64,000 nt of DNA from Candidatus Neomarinimicrobiota bacterium. GTDB taxonomy: Bacteria; Fidelibacterota; Fidelibacteria; Fidelibacterales; Fidelibacteraceae. Positions 44,995 through 53,347 of this stretch are shown here, one piece after another. The notes below the pieces were generated by a model. That model did not search any database and was not told the DNA's origin. It saw only the letters and a list, made by a program, of their open reading frames with translations. Where the stretch lies: positions 1 through 64,000 of the forward strand of contig JAGGVO010000037.1 in NCBI GenBank assembly GCA_021157965.1. The letters run 5' to 3'. The first letter of the stretch is position 1. Every line of letters starts with the position of its first letter. Both the position numbers and the translations under genes were made by a program.

Positions 44995-45834
44995 ATGAAA
45001 AAGACAATGATTCCCGGTATTGTATTCCTTCTGTTAATGTGGATATCTACGGTATATGGTGAAATCCCTGTTATTACTGTCAGTATTCCTCCACAGGCAT
45101 TCTTTATTCACCAAATTGCGGGTACGGACCGTTTTGATGTGAATATTCTGATCCCAAATGGCCAGTCTCCGGCCGTATATTCTCCCAAACCTTCACAAAT
45201 GATGCGAGTGAACCGGTCTGATGCCTTTTTCCTTATCGGGCATCCTGCCTTTCTTTTTGAAGCAAAACACATATTCCCTCATGTAAACAGTAATAAGGAA
45301 ATCCCTGTTTTTAATTTGTATCAGGAAGCCCGGAAAGTATCTTACCCCACAGATGATCACGACCCCCATCTTTGGATGTCTCCTATCCTGATGACAAAAA
45401 TTCTGGATGATTTAACACGTTTTCTCAATGAATTTTATCCGGAGGACTCCCTCCTGTTCAGTGAAAATGCAAAATATCTCTCGGAGAGGATCACTGCACT
45501 TCAGGACAGCATACAGAATCTGATCCGGGAAAGACAGATAAAGGAATTCTTCATCTATCATCCTTCCTGGGGATATTTTTCCCGGGATTTTAATCTGACA
45601 CAGATTGCTATAGAATCTCAGGGACACGAACCGGGGCCTGGACATTTAATGCGAATTGCCCGCCAGGTTCACGACCATGATCATAAAAAGATTATTGTAC
45701 AGAAAGGATTTAATCAAAAGAGTGCTGAAGCGCTGGCTCACGAAACGGGGGCCGGACTGGTGGAAGCAGATCCATTGGCTTATGACTGGCTGGAAAGCAT
45801 CAGAACGATGACGACAATTCTGGTAAAACCTTGA
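44995..45834 (+). CDS. znuA: metal ABC transporter substrate-binding protein (ZnuA/TroA-like)
   Basis: A 279-residue periplasmic cluster A-I binding protein for Zn(II) or Mn(II). A signal peptide (about 1-22) precedes VITVSIPPQAFFIHQIAG. Metal ligands are plausible at DDHDPHLWMSP (histidine near 123), FIYHPSWGYFSRDF (histidine near 186) and the C-terminal EADPLAYDW acidic site. The first ligand loop reads PNGQSPAVYSPKPSQM, where many ZnuA have PHxxEP; thus one canonical histidine appears replaced. The long His-rich loop of ZnuA is absent. It is the first gene of a three-gene importer with coupled stops and starts. Confidence 0.87.
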   Translation: MKKTMIPGIVFLLLMWISTVYGEIPVITVSIPPQAFFIHQIAGTDRFDVNILIPNGQSPAVYSPKPSQMMRVNRSDAFFLIGHPAFLFEAKHIFPHVNSNKEIPVFNLYQEARKVSYPTDDHDPHLWMSPILMTKILDDLTRFLNEFYPEDSLLFSENAKYLSERITALQDSIQNLIRERQIKEFFIYHPSWGYFSRDFNLTQIAIESQGHEPGPGHLMRIARQVHDHDHKKIIVQKGFNQKSAEALAHETGAGLVEADPLAYDWLESIRTMTTILVKP

Positions 45835-46598
45835 TGAAAAATACAAATACTGTCATTGAAATTCGCAATGTCTCTTTCGGATATCATCAGAATAATCTGA
45901 TCTTGAAAAATATCAGCTTCAATATTACATCTCATGATTATTTGGTGATTATTGGTCCGAATGGCGGAGGGAAAACAACTCTCTTAAGGCTGATAGCGGG
46001 TCTGCTGACCCCTGCCAAGGGTAAAATTATCTATTACCCCTCTTCATTGAAGAAAAAAATCGGGTATGTTCCCCAGTTTTCCAACTTCGATCAGAATGTT
46101 CCCCTCCGGGTTTTAGATGTGATAAAAATGGGGAATTTGAAGAAATACTGCTTTTTACGCCCGTCCCGGGGCTATTCGGACAGAGAACCTATTGAGCTGG
46201 CAAAGCAATTAAAACTGGATTCCCTCCTGAACAAGCCGGTCAGCGAACTTTCAGGCGGGCAAATGCAACGGGTTCTTATTGCCCGGGCTATCATCGGGAA
46301 TCCGGGCATTTTACTTTTTGATGAACCGACAGCATCCATCGATTCTGAATCCAGACAGATTTTCCAGTCTGTAATTCATGAATTGAACAAACGTATCCCC
46401 ATTGTCATGGTCACTCATGATGCGTCGGCCATTGCTCAGGAAGTGAAACATATTGCCTGTATAAACCAAGAACTTTATATCCATGATGTAGGAAAAGTAT
46501 CAGAGGAAACGCTGGAAAAAGTTTATGGATGTCCTGTTGACCTCATCGCTCACGGAGTACCACACCGTGTTCTAAAATCACATAACGGACATGAATGA
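45834..46598 (+). CDS. znuC: metal ABC transporter ATP-binding protein (ZnuC-like)
   Basis: A 254-residue ATPase. Walker A GPNGGGKTT (near residue 42), Q-loop GYVPQFSNFDQNVP, signature LSGGQMQR, Walker B ILLFDEPTASID and switch histidine VMVTHDAS are all intact. The ATG at 45834 shares one base with the znuA stop (TGATG); the TTG three bases earlier is less likely. It powers metal import through the ZnuB-like permease encoded next. Confidence 0.93.
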   Translation: MKNTNTVIEIRNVSFGYHQNNLILKNISFNITSHDYLVIIGPNGGGKTTLLRLIAGLLTPAKGKIIYYPSSLKKKIGYVPQFSNFDQNVPLRVLDVIKMGNLKKYCFLRPSRGYSDREPIELAKQLKLDSLLNKPVSELSGGQMQRVLIARAIIGNPGILLFDEPTASIDSESRQIFQSVIHELNKRIPIVMVTHDASAIAQEVKHIACINQELYIHDVGKVSEETLEKVYGCPVDLIAHGVPHRVLKSHNGHE

Positions 46599-47413
46599 TG
46601 GGACTTGATATTTTTGCATATGATTTCATGAAAAACGCCATGATTGCCGGTTTCCTGGCCAGCCTTATGTGTGGTGTTATGGGTACCTTTGTGGTAACAA
46701 AGCGTCTTGTATTTATCAGCGGAGGAATCAGTCATGCTGCCTTTGGTGGTATTGGACTTTTCTTCATGCTTGGACTCAGTCCCATTTTAGGAGCTTATAC
46801 TGTCGCTGTCCTTGCCTCTCTGATACTCGGTTATTACAAACCTTCAAAAATAAATTCACAGGATGCCTATATCGGTATTTTATGGTCTGTAGGAATGGCA
46901 GCAGGTATTTTAATGATCAGTCTCTCGTCCAAATCCTATACCCCTAATTTGATGTCTTATCTTTTTGGTAATATTTTAATGGTCCGTTCACAGGATCTGG
47001 TTTGGATGTCGGTTTTGACGGTTACAGTTCTGGTGATTATTTTTGGCTTCTTTAAATATTTTTTGTCCATCGCATTTGATGAAGAATTTTCACAGCTTCA
47101 GGATATCCCTGTCCGCCTTTTCCGGATGATTCTCTTCGTTTTGACAGGGTTGACGATTGTAACACTGATTCAGGTCGTGGGGATTATTCTCGTCATTGCC
47201 TTATTAACAATTCCCCCGCTGTTGAGCATGATTTTCTTCAATGATTTTAAGCTTGTACTTCTCTTTTCCGTCCTGTTCGGCATCCTCCTGACCCAAAGTG
47301 GAATCATCCTGTCGTTCTATCTGGACCTATCCGCAGGTCCTGTGATTATCCTCTTGGGCGCGCTGGTTCTGTTTGTAAGTTATCTTTTGAAAAAAAACAA
47401 AAAAACGGCATGA
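46595..47413 (+). CDS. znuB: metal ABC transporter permease (ZnuB-like)
   Basis: A 272-residue membrane protein with about eight hydrophobic segments, of the ABC-3 (zinc/manganese) permease family. Recognisable parts are FVVTKRLVFISGGISHAAFGG, SQDAYIGILWSVGMAAGI and VGIILVIALLTIPPLLS. The ATG overlaps the znuC stop as ATGA. The family transports Zn, Mn or Fe; the choice cannot be made from the permease. No Zur or MntR regulator gene lies nearby, and I see no clear operator upstream of znuA. Confidence 0.92.
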   Translation: MMGLDIFAYDFMKNAMIAGFLASLMCGVMGTFVVTKRLVFISGGISHAAFGGIGLFFMLGLSPILGAYTVAVLASLILGYYKPSKINSQDAYIGILWSVGMAAGILMISLSSKSYTPNLMSYLFGNILMVRSQDLVWMSVLTVTVLVIIFGFFKYFLSIAFDEEFSQLQDIPVRLFRMILFVLTGLTIVTLIQVVGIILVIALLTIPPLLSMIFFNDFKLVLLFSVLFGILLTQSGIILSFYLDLSAGPVIILLGALVLFVSYLLKKNKKTA

Positions 47414-47487
47414 TGAAACGATATATCTGTCACAAATTATGCTTTATTTTAATCAAAGGAATACTTGAATAAATGTAGGAAAATTCA

Positions 47488-49902
47488 ATGAAAGAATTCG
47501 ATATCAACACACCTCCTGATAAGGATAAGCAGGGGTTGCTCCTTGTTTCGGATATCATTCCGGATAATCTGAACATATTACCGCTTTACAGCCGCCCGGT
47601 TTTTCCCGGCATTACCCTTCCCATTACTTTCAACGGGGAATCTCATGCAGAGGAAATTCGCTATGCCATCGAGAAAGACAGTAATTTTCTTGGAGTTTCC
47701 CTTGTTAAAAATAGTGAACAACAAAAAAACGGGGTATTCCGTCTTCATGAAACCGGATCTATTCTAAAAATCATTAAAATCATCCATATCGCGGATGATT
47801 CGGCCCATTTAATCGTCCAGGCCATTTCCCGTTTTAAAAAGGTCCGTGAGATACGTCATCCCGACTTCACCCGGTGGACTGTAACTCCCATTCGGGATGA
47901 CGATAGCGAATTATCGGATACCCTTAAGGCTTATACACTGTCTGTCATGACAAATGTGAAAGAACTCATCTCTTTAAATCCGTTAATGAAAGAACAACTC
48001 AAGATAGTCCTGTCACAAATCAGTTATGAAAAACCGGGGCTGGTTATGGATTTGATTGCCCAGATGTTGTCGGCAGACGCATCGGAACTGCAGGAAATTC
48101 TTGAAACCTATGATTTAAACCGACGAGCGGAAAAACTCCTTCTGCTTTTGCGAAAAGAAATTGAACTGGCTCAGCTTCAGGAAAAAATACAGAAACAGAT
48201 TGATGAGAAAATCAACAGACAGCAAAAAGAGTTTTTTCTGAGAGAGCAACTGAAAGCCATTAAGAAAGAGCTCGGCCTGGAGAAAGACGACAAGACGGCA
48301 GAAATTGAAAAAATTGAAAAAAAAATAAAATCTCTGACACTGCCGGCAGAAACCCTTCAGGTAATTCAGGAGGAATTGGACAAGCTTCGCATTCTGGAGC
48401 CTGCTTCGGCAGAATTTCACGTAACCCGTACATATCTTACTACCCTTACAGAACTGCCCTGGGGTCTTTACAGCCGGGATAATATGGATATTAAAAAAGC
48501 ACGGGAGATTTTAGACAAGGAGCATTTTGGCCTTGAAGATGTAAAACAACGCATTTTGGAAGTCATCAGCACCATCATAAAAAGGGGTCGTGTTGCAGGA
48601 TCTATTCTGTGCCTGGTCGGCCCTCCCGGCGTGGGTAAAACCTCTGTGGGTCGTTCCATCGCCAATGCTTTGAACCGGAAATTTTACCGATTCAGTGTAG
48701 GAGGAATGCGGGACGAAGCGGAAATTAAGGGACACAGACGTACCTATATCGGGGCCATGCCGGGAAAAATCATTCAGAGCCTGAAACGCACCGGAACCTC
48801 CAATCCTGTTATTATGCTGGATGAAATCGATAAGATCGGCATCAGTTATCAGGGAGATCCGGCTTCTGCCCTACTGGAAGTTTTGGATCCTGAACAAAAT
48901 CAGTCTTTCCTGGATCATTACCTGGATGTCCGGTACGATTTATCCAACATCCTTTTCATTACCACAGCCAATCAGCTTGACACCATCCCATCTCCGTTGC
49001 TGGACCGAATGGAGATCATCAAACTGCCGGGATATATCCTGGAAGATAAAGTGGAAATCGCCAAGAAATTTCTCATTCCAAAACAACGGAAAGAACACGG
49101 TTTGCTTACGAAAGATGTTTCTATCAGTGACGGAGCCATTAAACGGATTGCCGGTCAATACGCCCGGGAAGCCGGTGTGAGAAATCTGGAAAATCAAATA
49201 AAAAAAATTATGCGACAAACCACGCTCCTGCAGACAGAAAAAGGGATACATAAAGTTCGGGTAAATCAGAAAAACCTTGAAGAATTTCTTGGAAAGCCGA
49301 TTTATAAGACAGAACAACTTTATACAAGACAAAAGCCTGGTATTGTTCTGGGGCTGGCCTGGACCCCTCTGGGTGGAACAACCCTCTACGTGGAGGCCTC
49401 ATCTGTCATGAGCAAATCCGCAGGATTCCAACAGACCGGTCAATTGGGGAAAGTCATGCAGGAATCCTCCCATATCGCTTATTCCTATGTGAGATCTTAT
49501 ATAGACAAACATCACCACGAAAAATCCGTCAAAACTTTCTTCCGTGAAAATCACATTCATCTCCATGTCCCTGCCGGAGCCACTCCCAAAGATGGTCCCT
49601 CCGCCGGGATTACCATGGCTTTAGCCCTTTATTCCCTGGCTTTAAATAAAGCTGTCAGGCGGGATATTGCCATGACAGGAGAACTTTCTCTGACTGGTAA
49701 GATCCTGCCTATTGGCGGCGTTAAGGAAAAAACCATTGCAGCCAGACGGGTGGGAATCCGGGAACTGATTCTGCCATCTGAAAACCGTCCTGATTATGAA
49801 GACCTGAATCCTAAAATCACGGAAGGCATTGATAAGGTTCATTTTGTGGATTACTTTGAAGAAGTGATTCCCATCGCCTTTCCCGACTTACAAAAAGAAT
49901 GA
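47488..49902 (+). CDS. lon: ATP-dependent protease Lon
   Basis: An 804-residue LonA-type cytosolic protease that degrades misfolded and regulatory proteins. An N-terminal substrate-binding LAN domain (about 28-225) and a coiled-coil segment (about 226-300, QIDEKINRQQKEFFLREQLK) lead into the AAA+ module. Walker A is GPPGVGKTSVGRS, Walker B MLDEIDKIG. The C-terminal protease domain has the catalytic serine in PKDGPSAGITMALALYS and the lysine in GGVKEKTIAARR. Length is standard. AGGA lies about eight bases before the ATG. No CIRCE or obvious sigma-32 site is seen in the 74-base upstream gap. Confidence 0.97.
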   Translation: MKEFDINTPPDKDKQGLLLVSDIIPDNLNILPLYSRPVFPGITLPITFNGESHAEEIRYAIEKDSNFLGVSLVKNSEQQKNGVFRLHETGSILKIIKIIHIADDSAHLIVQAISRFKKVREIRHPDFTRWTVTPIRDDDSELSDTLKAYTLSVMTNVKELISLNPLMKEQLKIVLSQISYEKPGLVMDLIAQMLSADASELQEILETYDLNRRAEKLLLLLRKEIELAQLQEKIQKQIDEKINRQQKEFFLREQLKAIKKELGLEKDDKTAEIEKIEKKIKSLTLPAETLQVIQEELDKLRILEPASAEFHVTRTYLTTLTELPWGLYSRDNMDIKKAREILDKEHFGLEDVKQRILEVISTIIKRGRVAGSILCLVGPPGVGKTSVGRSIANALNRKFYRFSVGGMRDEAEIKGHRRTYIGAMPGKIIQSLKRTGTSNPVIMLDEIDKIGISYQGDPASALLEVLDPEQNQSFLDHYLDVRYDLSNILFITTANQLDTIPSPLLDRMEIIKLPGYILEDKVEIAKKFLIPKQRKEHGLLTKDVSISDGAIKRIAGQYAREAGVRNLENQIKKIMRQTTLLQTEKGIHKVRVNQKNLEEFLGKPIYKTEQLYTRQKPGIVLGLAWTPLGGTTLYVEASSVMSKSAGFQQTGQLGKVMQESSHIAYSYVRSYIDKHHHEKSVKTFFRENHIHLHVPAGATPKDGPSAGITMALALYSLALNKAVRRDIAMTGELSLTGKILPIGGVKEKTIAARRVGIRELILPSENRPDYEDLNPKITEGIDKVHFVDYFEEVIPIAFPDLQKE

Positions 49903-49921
49903 TTTTCCTTCTTCTCGTCAG

Positions 49922-50764
49922 TCAGAGAGACAGGCTGAGTGGTGGAAATGAAAAATAGGGACCGCCGGATATCATATTCCGGCAACGGCTGCATTCCGAT
50001 TTTCCACACCGGGTTACCTCCGGTTTATCACGAATAATATCCGTTAGCCGGTCAATAAAAGGTCGGAAGGGATAAATCCTCCAAGTTGCAGAATCAGTAT
50101 GGCACAGGCTTTCAAGGTCTTTCAGATAAGGTCTGCAGCGTTCAAAACCATCGGAACAGCCTCCCACCCGCATCGGTTTCACTTTGTGATTGATGTCTTT
50201 ATACCACCGGATGAACAAATTTCTGCCTGCCTTCATTTCAGCGTAATGGACAGGGGTTGCCTTGCTTAAATCAACATCTATCAGCACAATTTTTGCCTGC
50301 TTGTTATCCATAAGAATATCATAAGGAGCATAAACATTCCAGGGTGTTTGGGCCCTAATAATTCTCTTCGCTTCAGGACCAAAGCCTGCAAAGGCATTCT
50401 CAGGATGAAATCCGATATATGACGTATCCCGTTCAGCAATCCGCCGGGCGATAATTCCCATCTCCGGGCTTATATCTTCCGGATCAATTACCCCAGTAAA
50501 TGGTTGCGGTGAGTTGGTGTTTTCCGGTTGTATGTCATCACCATTTTGCCGGATATCCAATTTTGGAATATAAAATACACGGTTCGCATAGCTGTGTGCA
50601 GGAACGATGAGTGTAGAGCCGTATGCATTAAAAATATCGATGAATATATCCGGATTCGGAATAAGTCGGGATAATCTGCTGAACGATGTGTGAAGACAAA
50701 GTACCGTGTTATTTAATGAATATGTTTCAATGATATTTTCAAGTTTATGGAAAAGATCATTCAT
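49922..50764 (-). CDS. AAC(3)-family aminoglycoside N-acetyltransferase-like protein
   Basis: A 280-residue protein of the AAC(3)/YokD family, which moves acetyl from acetyl-CoA to amino groups. Pattern matches are VLCLHTSFSRLSRLIP, STLIVPAHSYANRVF, PEMGIIARRIAERDTSYIGFHPENAFAGFGPEA, PWNVYAPYDILMD and THUS a histidine in ATPVHYAEMKAGRN. Many chromosomal members do not act on aminoglycosides, so resistance is not implied. The C terminus carries three close cysteines (RCGKSECSRCRNM), unusual to me and possibly metal-binding. The frame is open to 50869, but the family N terminus begins at the ATG at 50764; no strong ribosome site is seen. It follows arsR on the same strand with a terminator between. 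Confidence 0.75.
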   Translation of the reverse strand: MNDLFHKLENIIETYSLNNTVLCLHTSFSRLSRLIPNPDIFIDIFNAYGSTLIVPAHSYANRVFYIPKLDIRQNGDDIQPENTNSPQPFTGVIDPEDISPEMGIIARRIAERDTSYIGFHPENAFAGFGPEAKRIIRAQTPWNVYAPYDILMDNKQAKIVLIDVDLSKATPVHYAEMKAGRNLFIRWYKDINHKVKPMRVGGCSDGFERCRPYLKDLESLCHTDSATWRIYPFRPFIDRLTDIIRDKPEVTRCGKSECSRCRNMISGGPYFSFPPLSLSL

Positions 50765-50839
50765 GATGAATTGTAAACATAAACTATATATTAAGCAACA
50801 AGAAACTTGATATGATAATTTCGAAAATAATAAGAAAAT

Positions 50840-50861
50840 GGGAGGGGTATAACCCCCTCCC
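50840..50861 (-). terminator. hairpin terminator after arsR
   Basis: On the minus strand GGGAGGGG pairs with CCCCTCCC around a six-base loop, followed by ATTTTCTTATT. It lies just past the arsR stop and before the AAC(3)-like gene, so the latter needs read-through or its own promoter. Confidence 0.7.
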
Positions 50862-50869
50862 TGCGGCAA

Positions 50870-51217
50870 TTAATAGTCCTGTGCTTTTTCGCTCATTAAT
50901 TCGCGAACAATGTGGGAAGATAATTTCCGGTTGAATTCGGAAGTATTCTGGGAATACAGAACATGGGTTCCATTCCTGCGGCACAAAAGCAACTCATGAT
51001 CTGCCATGATCTTAAGATGCTGGGATGTGACAGGCTGGACTTCCCCAATGAGATTCTGAATCTCAGAAACGCTGTACTCTTTCCCGTCCAGGACCCGGAA
51101 GATCTTGATTCGTGCAGGATGCCCTAAAACCTTGAAGGTTGAAGATAATTTCTTCAGAGCATCCGGTGAACAAATCGGCTCTTCCATTTTTTCCGCATTA
51201 TGACGTCTAACCCCCAT
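50870..51217 (-). CDS. ArsR-family transcriptional regulator
   Basis: A 115-residue winged-helix repressor. The HTH spans about 25-90, with TFKVLGHPARIKIFRVLDG, SVSEIQNLIGEVQPVTSQHL and the wing CRRNGTHVLY. Only one cysteine pair-like site is present (an N-terminal IC and LLCRR), not the canonical CVC metal site of ArsR, so the inducer is unknown and may not be a metal. A strong AAGGAGGAAG precedes the ATG. A TTGACA promoter and a small palindrome upstream suggest autoregulation. Confidence 0.9.
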   Translation of the reverse strand: MGVRRHNAEKMEEPICSPDALKKLSSTFKVLGHPARIKIFRVLDGKEYSVSEIQNLIGEVQPVTSQHLKIMADHELLLCRRNGTHVLYSQNTSEFNRKLSSHIVRELMSEKAQDY

Positions 51218-51239
51218 AGACTTCCTCCTTTTTATTAAT

Positions 51240-51300
51240 TAATATAGTGTATTATTTCACATTCTTCCTAAATCTATTATTTTACTTTTCTATTTGTCAA
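51240..51300 (-). promoter_or_regulatory. arsR promoter with possible operator
   Basis: On the minus strand TTGACA lies at 51300-51295 and TAGATT at 51276-51271, an 18-base spacing. Downstream, 51240-51254 reads TAATA-TAGTG-TATTA, a five-base inverted repeat that would sit just inside the transcript, a sensible place for ArsR self-repression. The surrounding region to 51366 is very AT-rich and otherwise empty. Confidence 0.45.
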
Positions 51301-51366
51301 CTATTTTTTCGTTTAACTATATATTTTTAGTTTTTAAACTTCCTTAAAAAACTGTGAATGTGTGAT

Positions 51367-51394
51367 AAAAAAAAAGGGGGATATCCCCTTTTCT
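51367..51394 (-). terminator. terminator of tRNA-Pro
   Basis: On the minus strand AAAAGGGGATATCCCC is followed by CTTTTTTTTTTA: a GGGG/CCCC stem with an A/T extension and a ten-T run, seven bases past the tRNA 3' end. Confidence 0.85.
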
Positions 51395-51400
51395 CTTCAG

Positions 51401-51474
51401 TCGGAGCGATAGGATTTGAACCTACGACCCCTTGAACCCCATTCAAGTGCGCTACCGGGCTGCGCTACGCTCCG
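51401..51474 (-). tRNA. tRNA-Pro (anticodon GGG)
   Basis: Read on the minus strand, the acceptor CGGAGCG pairs with CGCTCCG. The D stem GCGC/GCGC, anticodon stem CTTGA/TCAAG with loop ATGGGGT (anticodon GGG) and T arm GTAGG-TTCAAAT-CCTAT all fold. The discriminator is A (51401); CCA is not encoded. It decodes CCC/CCT. Confidence 0.95.
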
Positions 51475-51509
51475 AAAGTTTGTTATAATAGAGTTTTTTC
51501 TCTTTAAAA

Positions 51510-51986
51510 TCAATCCAATTTCTGCTGTATTTTTTCCAGTTCATGATTGAGGGTGTCAATTTCTTCTTTGATTTTAATCAGAAGATTAACTATACCTAAA
51601 TTTTGTCTGATGTCAGATTCCTGAGGTTTGACAGAATTATCTGACCGGGACGGATTCATATCGGGGACAGTTTCTTTTTTTTCAACGGTGTTTTTTTTGG
51701 GATAGAATGTATCCAGGGTTTCATTCAGGATATTTTTATCATGAAGTTCCTGAATATAATCTATAGCTCCGTTGATCGTCAGCTTTTGTACATAAAGCAG
51801 TTGTTTAATTAAAAATATTAATTTGATATCAGATTCTTTATAAATCCGGTTTCCTGCACTGTTTTTTCCAGGTTGCAAAAATGAAAATTCATTTTCCCAG
51901 TATCGAAGTGTGGGTTGGGTTACATCAGTGATGCGACTAACTTCACTAATGGAATAATAGAGTTTTTTCATTTTTGGAAGAGCCAT
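51510..51986 (-). CDS. MerR-family transcriptional regulator
   Basis: A 158-residue regulator. The N-terminal MerR HTH (about 6-75) shows YYSISEVSRITDVTQPTLRY, W-E-NEFSFLQPGKNSAGNRIY and ESDIKLIFLIKQLLY. The C-terminal part (about 100-158) is polar, ending in a predicted coiled coil (LLIKIKEEIDTLNHELEKIQ). It lacks the cysteines of metal-sensing MerR and resembles the short MerR proteins common in FCB genomes that lie near translation genes. The frame is open to a TTG at 52037, but the ATG at 51986 starts closer to the HTH. tRNA-Pro follows after 35 bases, and the M16 gene lies 116 bases upstream. Confidence 0.85.
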   Translation of the reverse strand: MALPKMKKLYYSISEVSRITDVTQPTLRYWENEFSFLQPGKNSAGNRIYKESDIKLIFLIKQLLYVQKLTINGAIDYIQELHDKNILNETLDTFYPKKNTVEKKETVPDMNPSRSDNSVKPQESDIRQNLGIVNLLIKIKEEIDTLNHELEKIQQKLD

Positions 51987-52102
51987 TTCCGTATCAACCT
52001 TTTCTTTAAACGTACGAATTAAATAGCTGAGAATCAATAATATTGAATATTTTACCTAAAATATGCCTTGCAGGTTGTATCAAGAAAATACTTTTTTCTT
52101 AC

Positions 52103-53347
52103 TTAGTTTCTGGGGACGAGAAAATACGTATTGTAATCTTTAAAAACCTGTAATTCTTGAGCCATTCGGATCAGGTCATCTGTCTGGATATTTTGAATCA
52201 ACTGCATGGTTTCCACCGGCGTCAGATAATTTCCATAACTTATAAAATGCCTGGCAATCCGTTCCATCCTGTTTTCCGGATTCTCCAGGCTGATGATCAG
52301 TTGTCCCTCAAATTGCATCCGGATACGTGTCAACTCCGATTCCGTAACTGATCCGGCACGGATATTCATGATTTCCTGCTGAATTAAATCCCGCACATAA
52401 TAACGTTTAGTTGTGTCTGTACCGGCATATACTCCAAAAACACCGCATCCTGAAAATATATCCAGAAAGGACTCAATGGTATAAACAAACCCGAATTTTT
52501 CACGAATATGTTGAAAAAGACGTGATGACATACCACCTGAAAGCATCAATTGAATCAGAAGAAAAGAGTACTTCTGGTAACGGTCCTTCACCGGAAAGTG
52601 GCATCCGTAAATCAGGTGTGATTGTCCGATATCATCCTTTTCCTCCCATTCGAATCCACGGGATATGACTGCCGGTACCGTTTTCTCATCCTCATCATTC
52701 TCTGTTGTTGAAGATCCTCCGCAGTGTTTATTTAAAAATGGAACAATATCCCCGGGATTCAAAGCCCCGGATACCACAATCACCATGTTTGCCGGACGAT
52801 AATACCGGCGATGAAAAGAACGAATGTCATCCGGCGTGATTCTGGATATGCTCTTTCTATCTCCCAGAATATAGGTGCCAAAACTGGAATCAGGATAGAG
52901 TTTCCGGATAAATGATTCATTGGCATAATCCTGGGGTGTATCCATGAAATCGTTAATTTCCTCCAGAATCACACTCTTTTCCTGCCGGATATGAGTTTCT
53001 GAAAATTCAGGATTCAGTATCATATCACACAGGATATCCAAAGCAGAAAGCACATCCCTTGGCAAAACCCTGGCTACAAACGTGGTTAAATCTTTCTCCG
53101 TGTAGGCATTCAGAATCCCGCCCTTCGATTCTATGGCATCTACAATATTAAAGGAAGAACGCTTTTTAGATCCTTTAAATACAAGATGTTCAATTAAATG
53201 AGCGATACCTGATTTTTCGTATCGCTCATGAATTGATCCCGCTTTAACAAAAACGCCCACGGCGGTTGAAGAAACACCGGGGACGTTTTCTGTTATAATT
53301 GTCAGGCCGTTTTTCAGAACGGATTTAGTGATGTTTATTTCGGTCAT
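52103..53347 (-). CDS. M16-family zinc peptidase
   Basis: A 414-residue peptidase related to mitochondrial processing peptidase beta and bacterial YmxG/PqqL-like proteins. The inverted zinc motif HLIEHLVFKGS near residue 46 supplies two histidines and the catalytic glutamate, and the distal glutamate lies in the ESKGGILNAYTEKDLT region about 75 residues into the fold. The second, inactive M16 half follows (about 190-410), with HLIYGCHFP, LMLSGGMSSRLFQHIREKFGFVY. Function in bacteria is unclear; many genomes keep it right after pnp, as here, where it overlaps pnp by 23 bases. GGAGAA precedes the ATG. No signal peptide is seen. Confidence 0.92.
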   Translation of the reverse strand: MTEINITKSVLKNGLTIITENVPGVSSTAVGVFVKAGSIHERYEKSGIAHLIEHLVFKGSKKRSSFNIVDAIESKGGILNAYTEKDLTTFVARVLPRDVLSALDILCDMILNPEFSETHIRQEKSVILEEINDFMDTPQDYANESFIRKLYPDSSFGTYILGDRKSISRITPDDIRSFHRRYYRPANMVIVVSGALNPGDIVPFLNKHCGGSSTTENDEDEKTVPAVISRGFEWEEKDDIGQSHLIYGCHFPVKDRYQKYSFLLIQLMLSGGMSSRLFQHIREKFGFVYTIESFLDIFSGCGVFGVYAGTDTTKRYYVRDLIQQEIMNIRAGSVTESELTRIRMQFEGQLIISLENPENRMERIARHFISYGNYLTPVETMQLIQNIQTDDLIRMAQELQVFKDYNTYFLVPRN

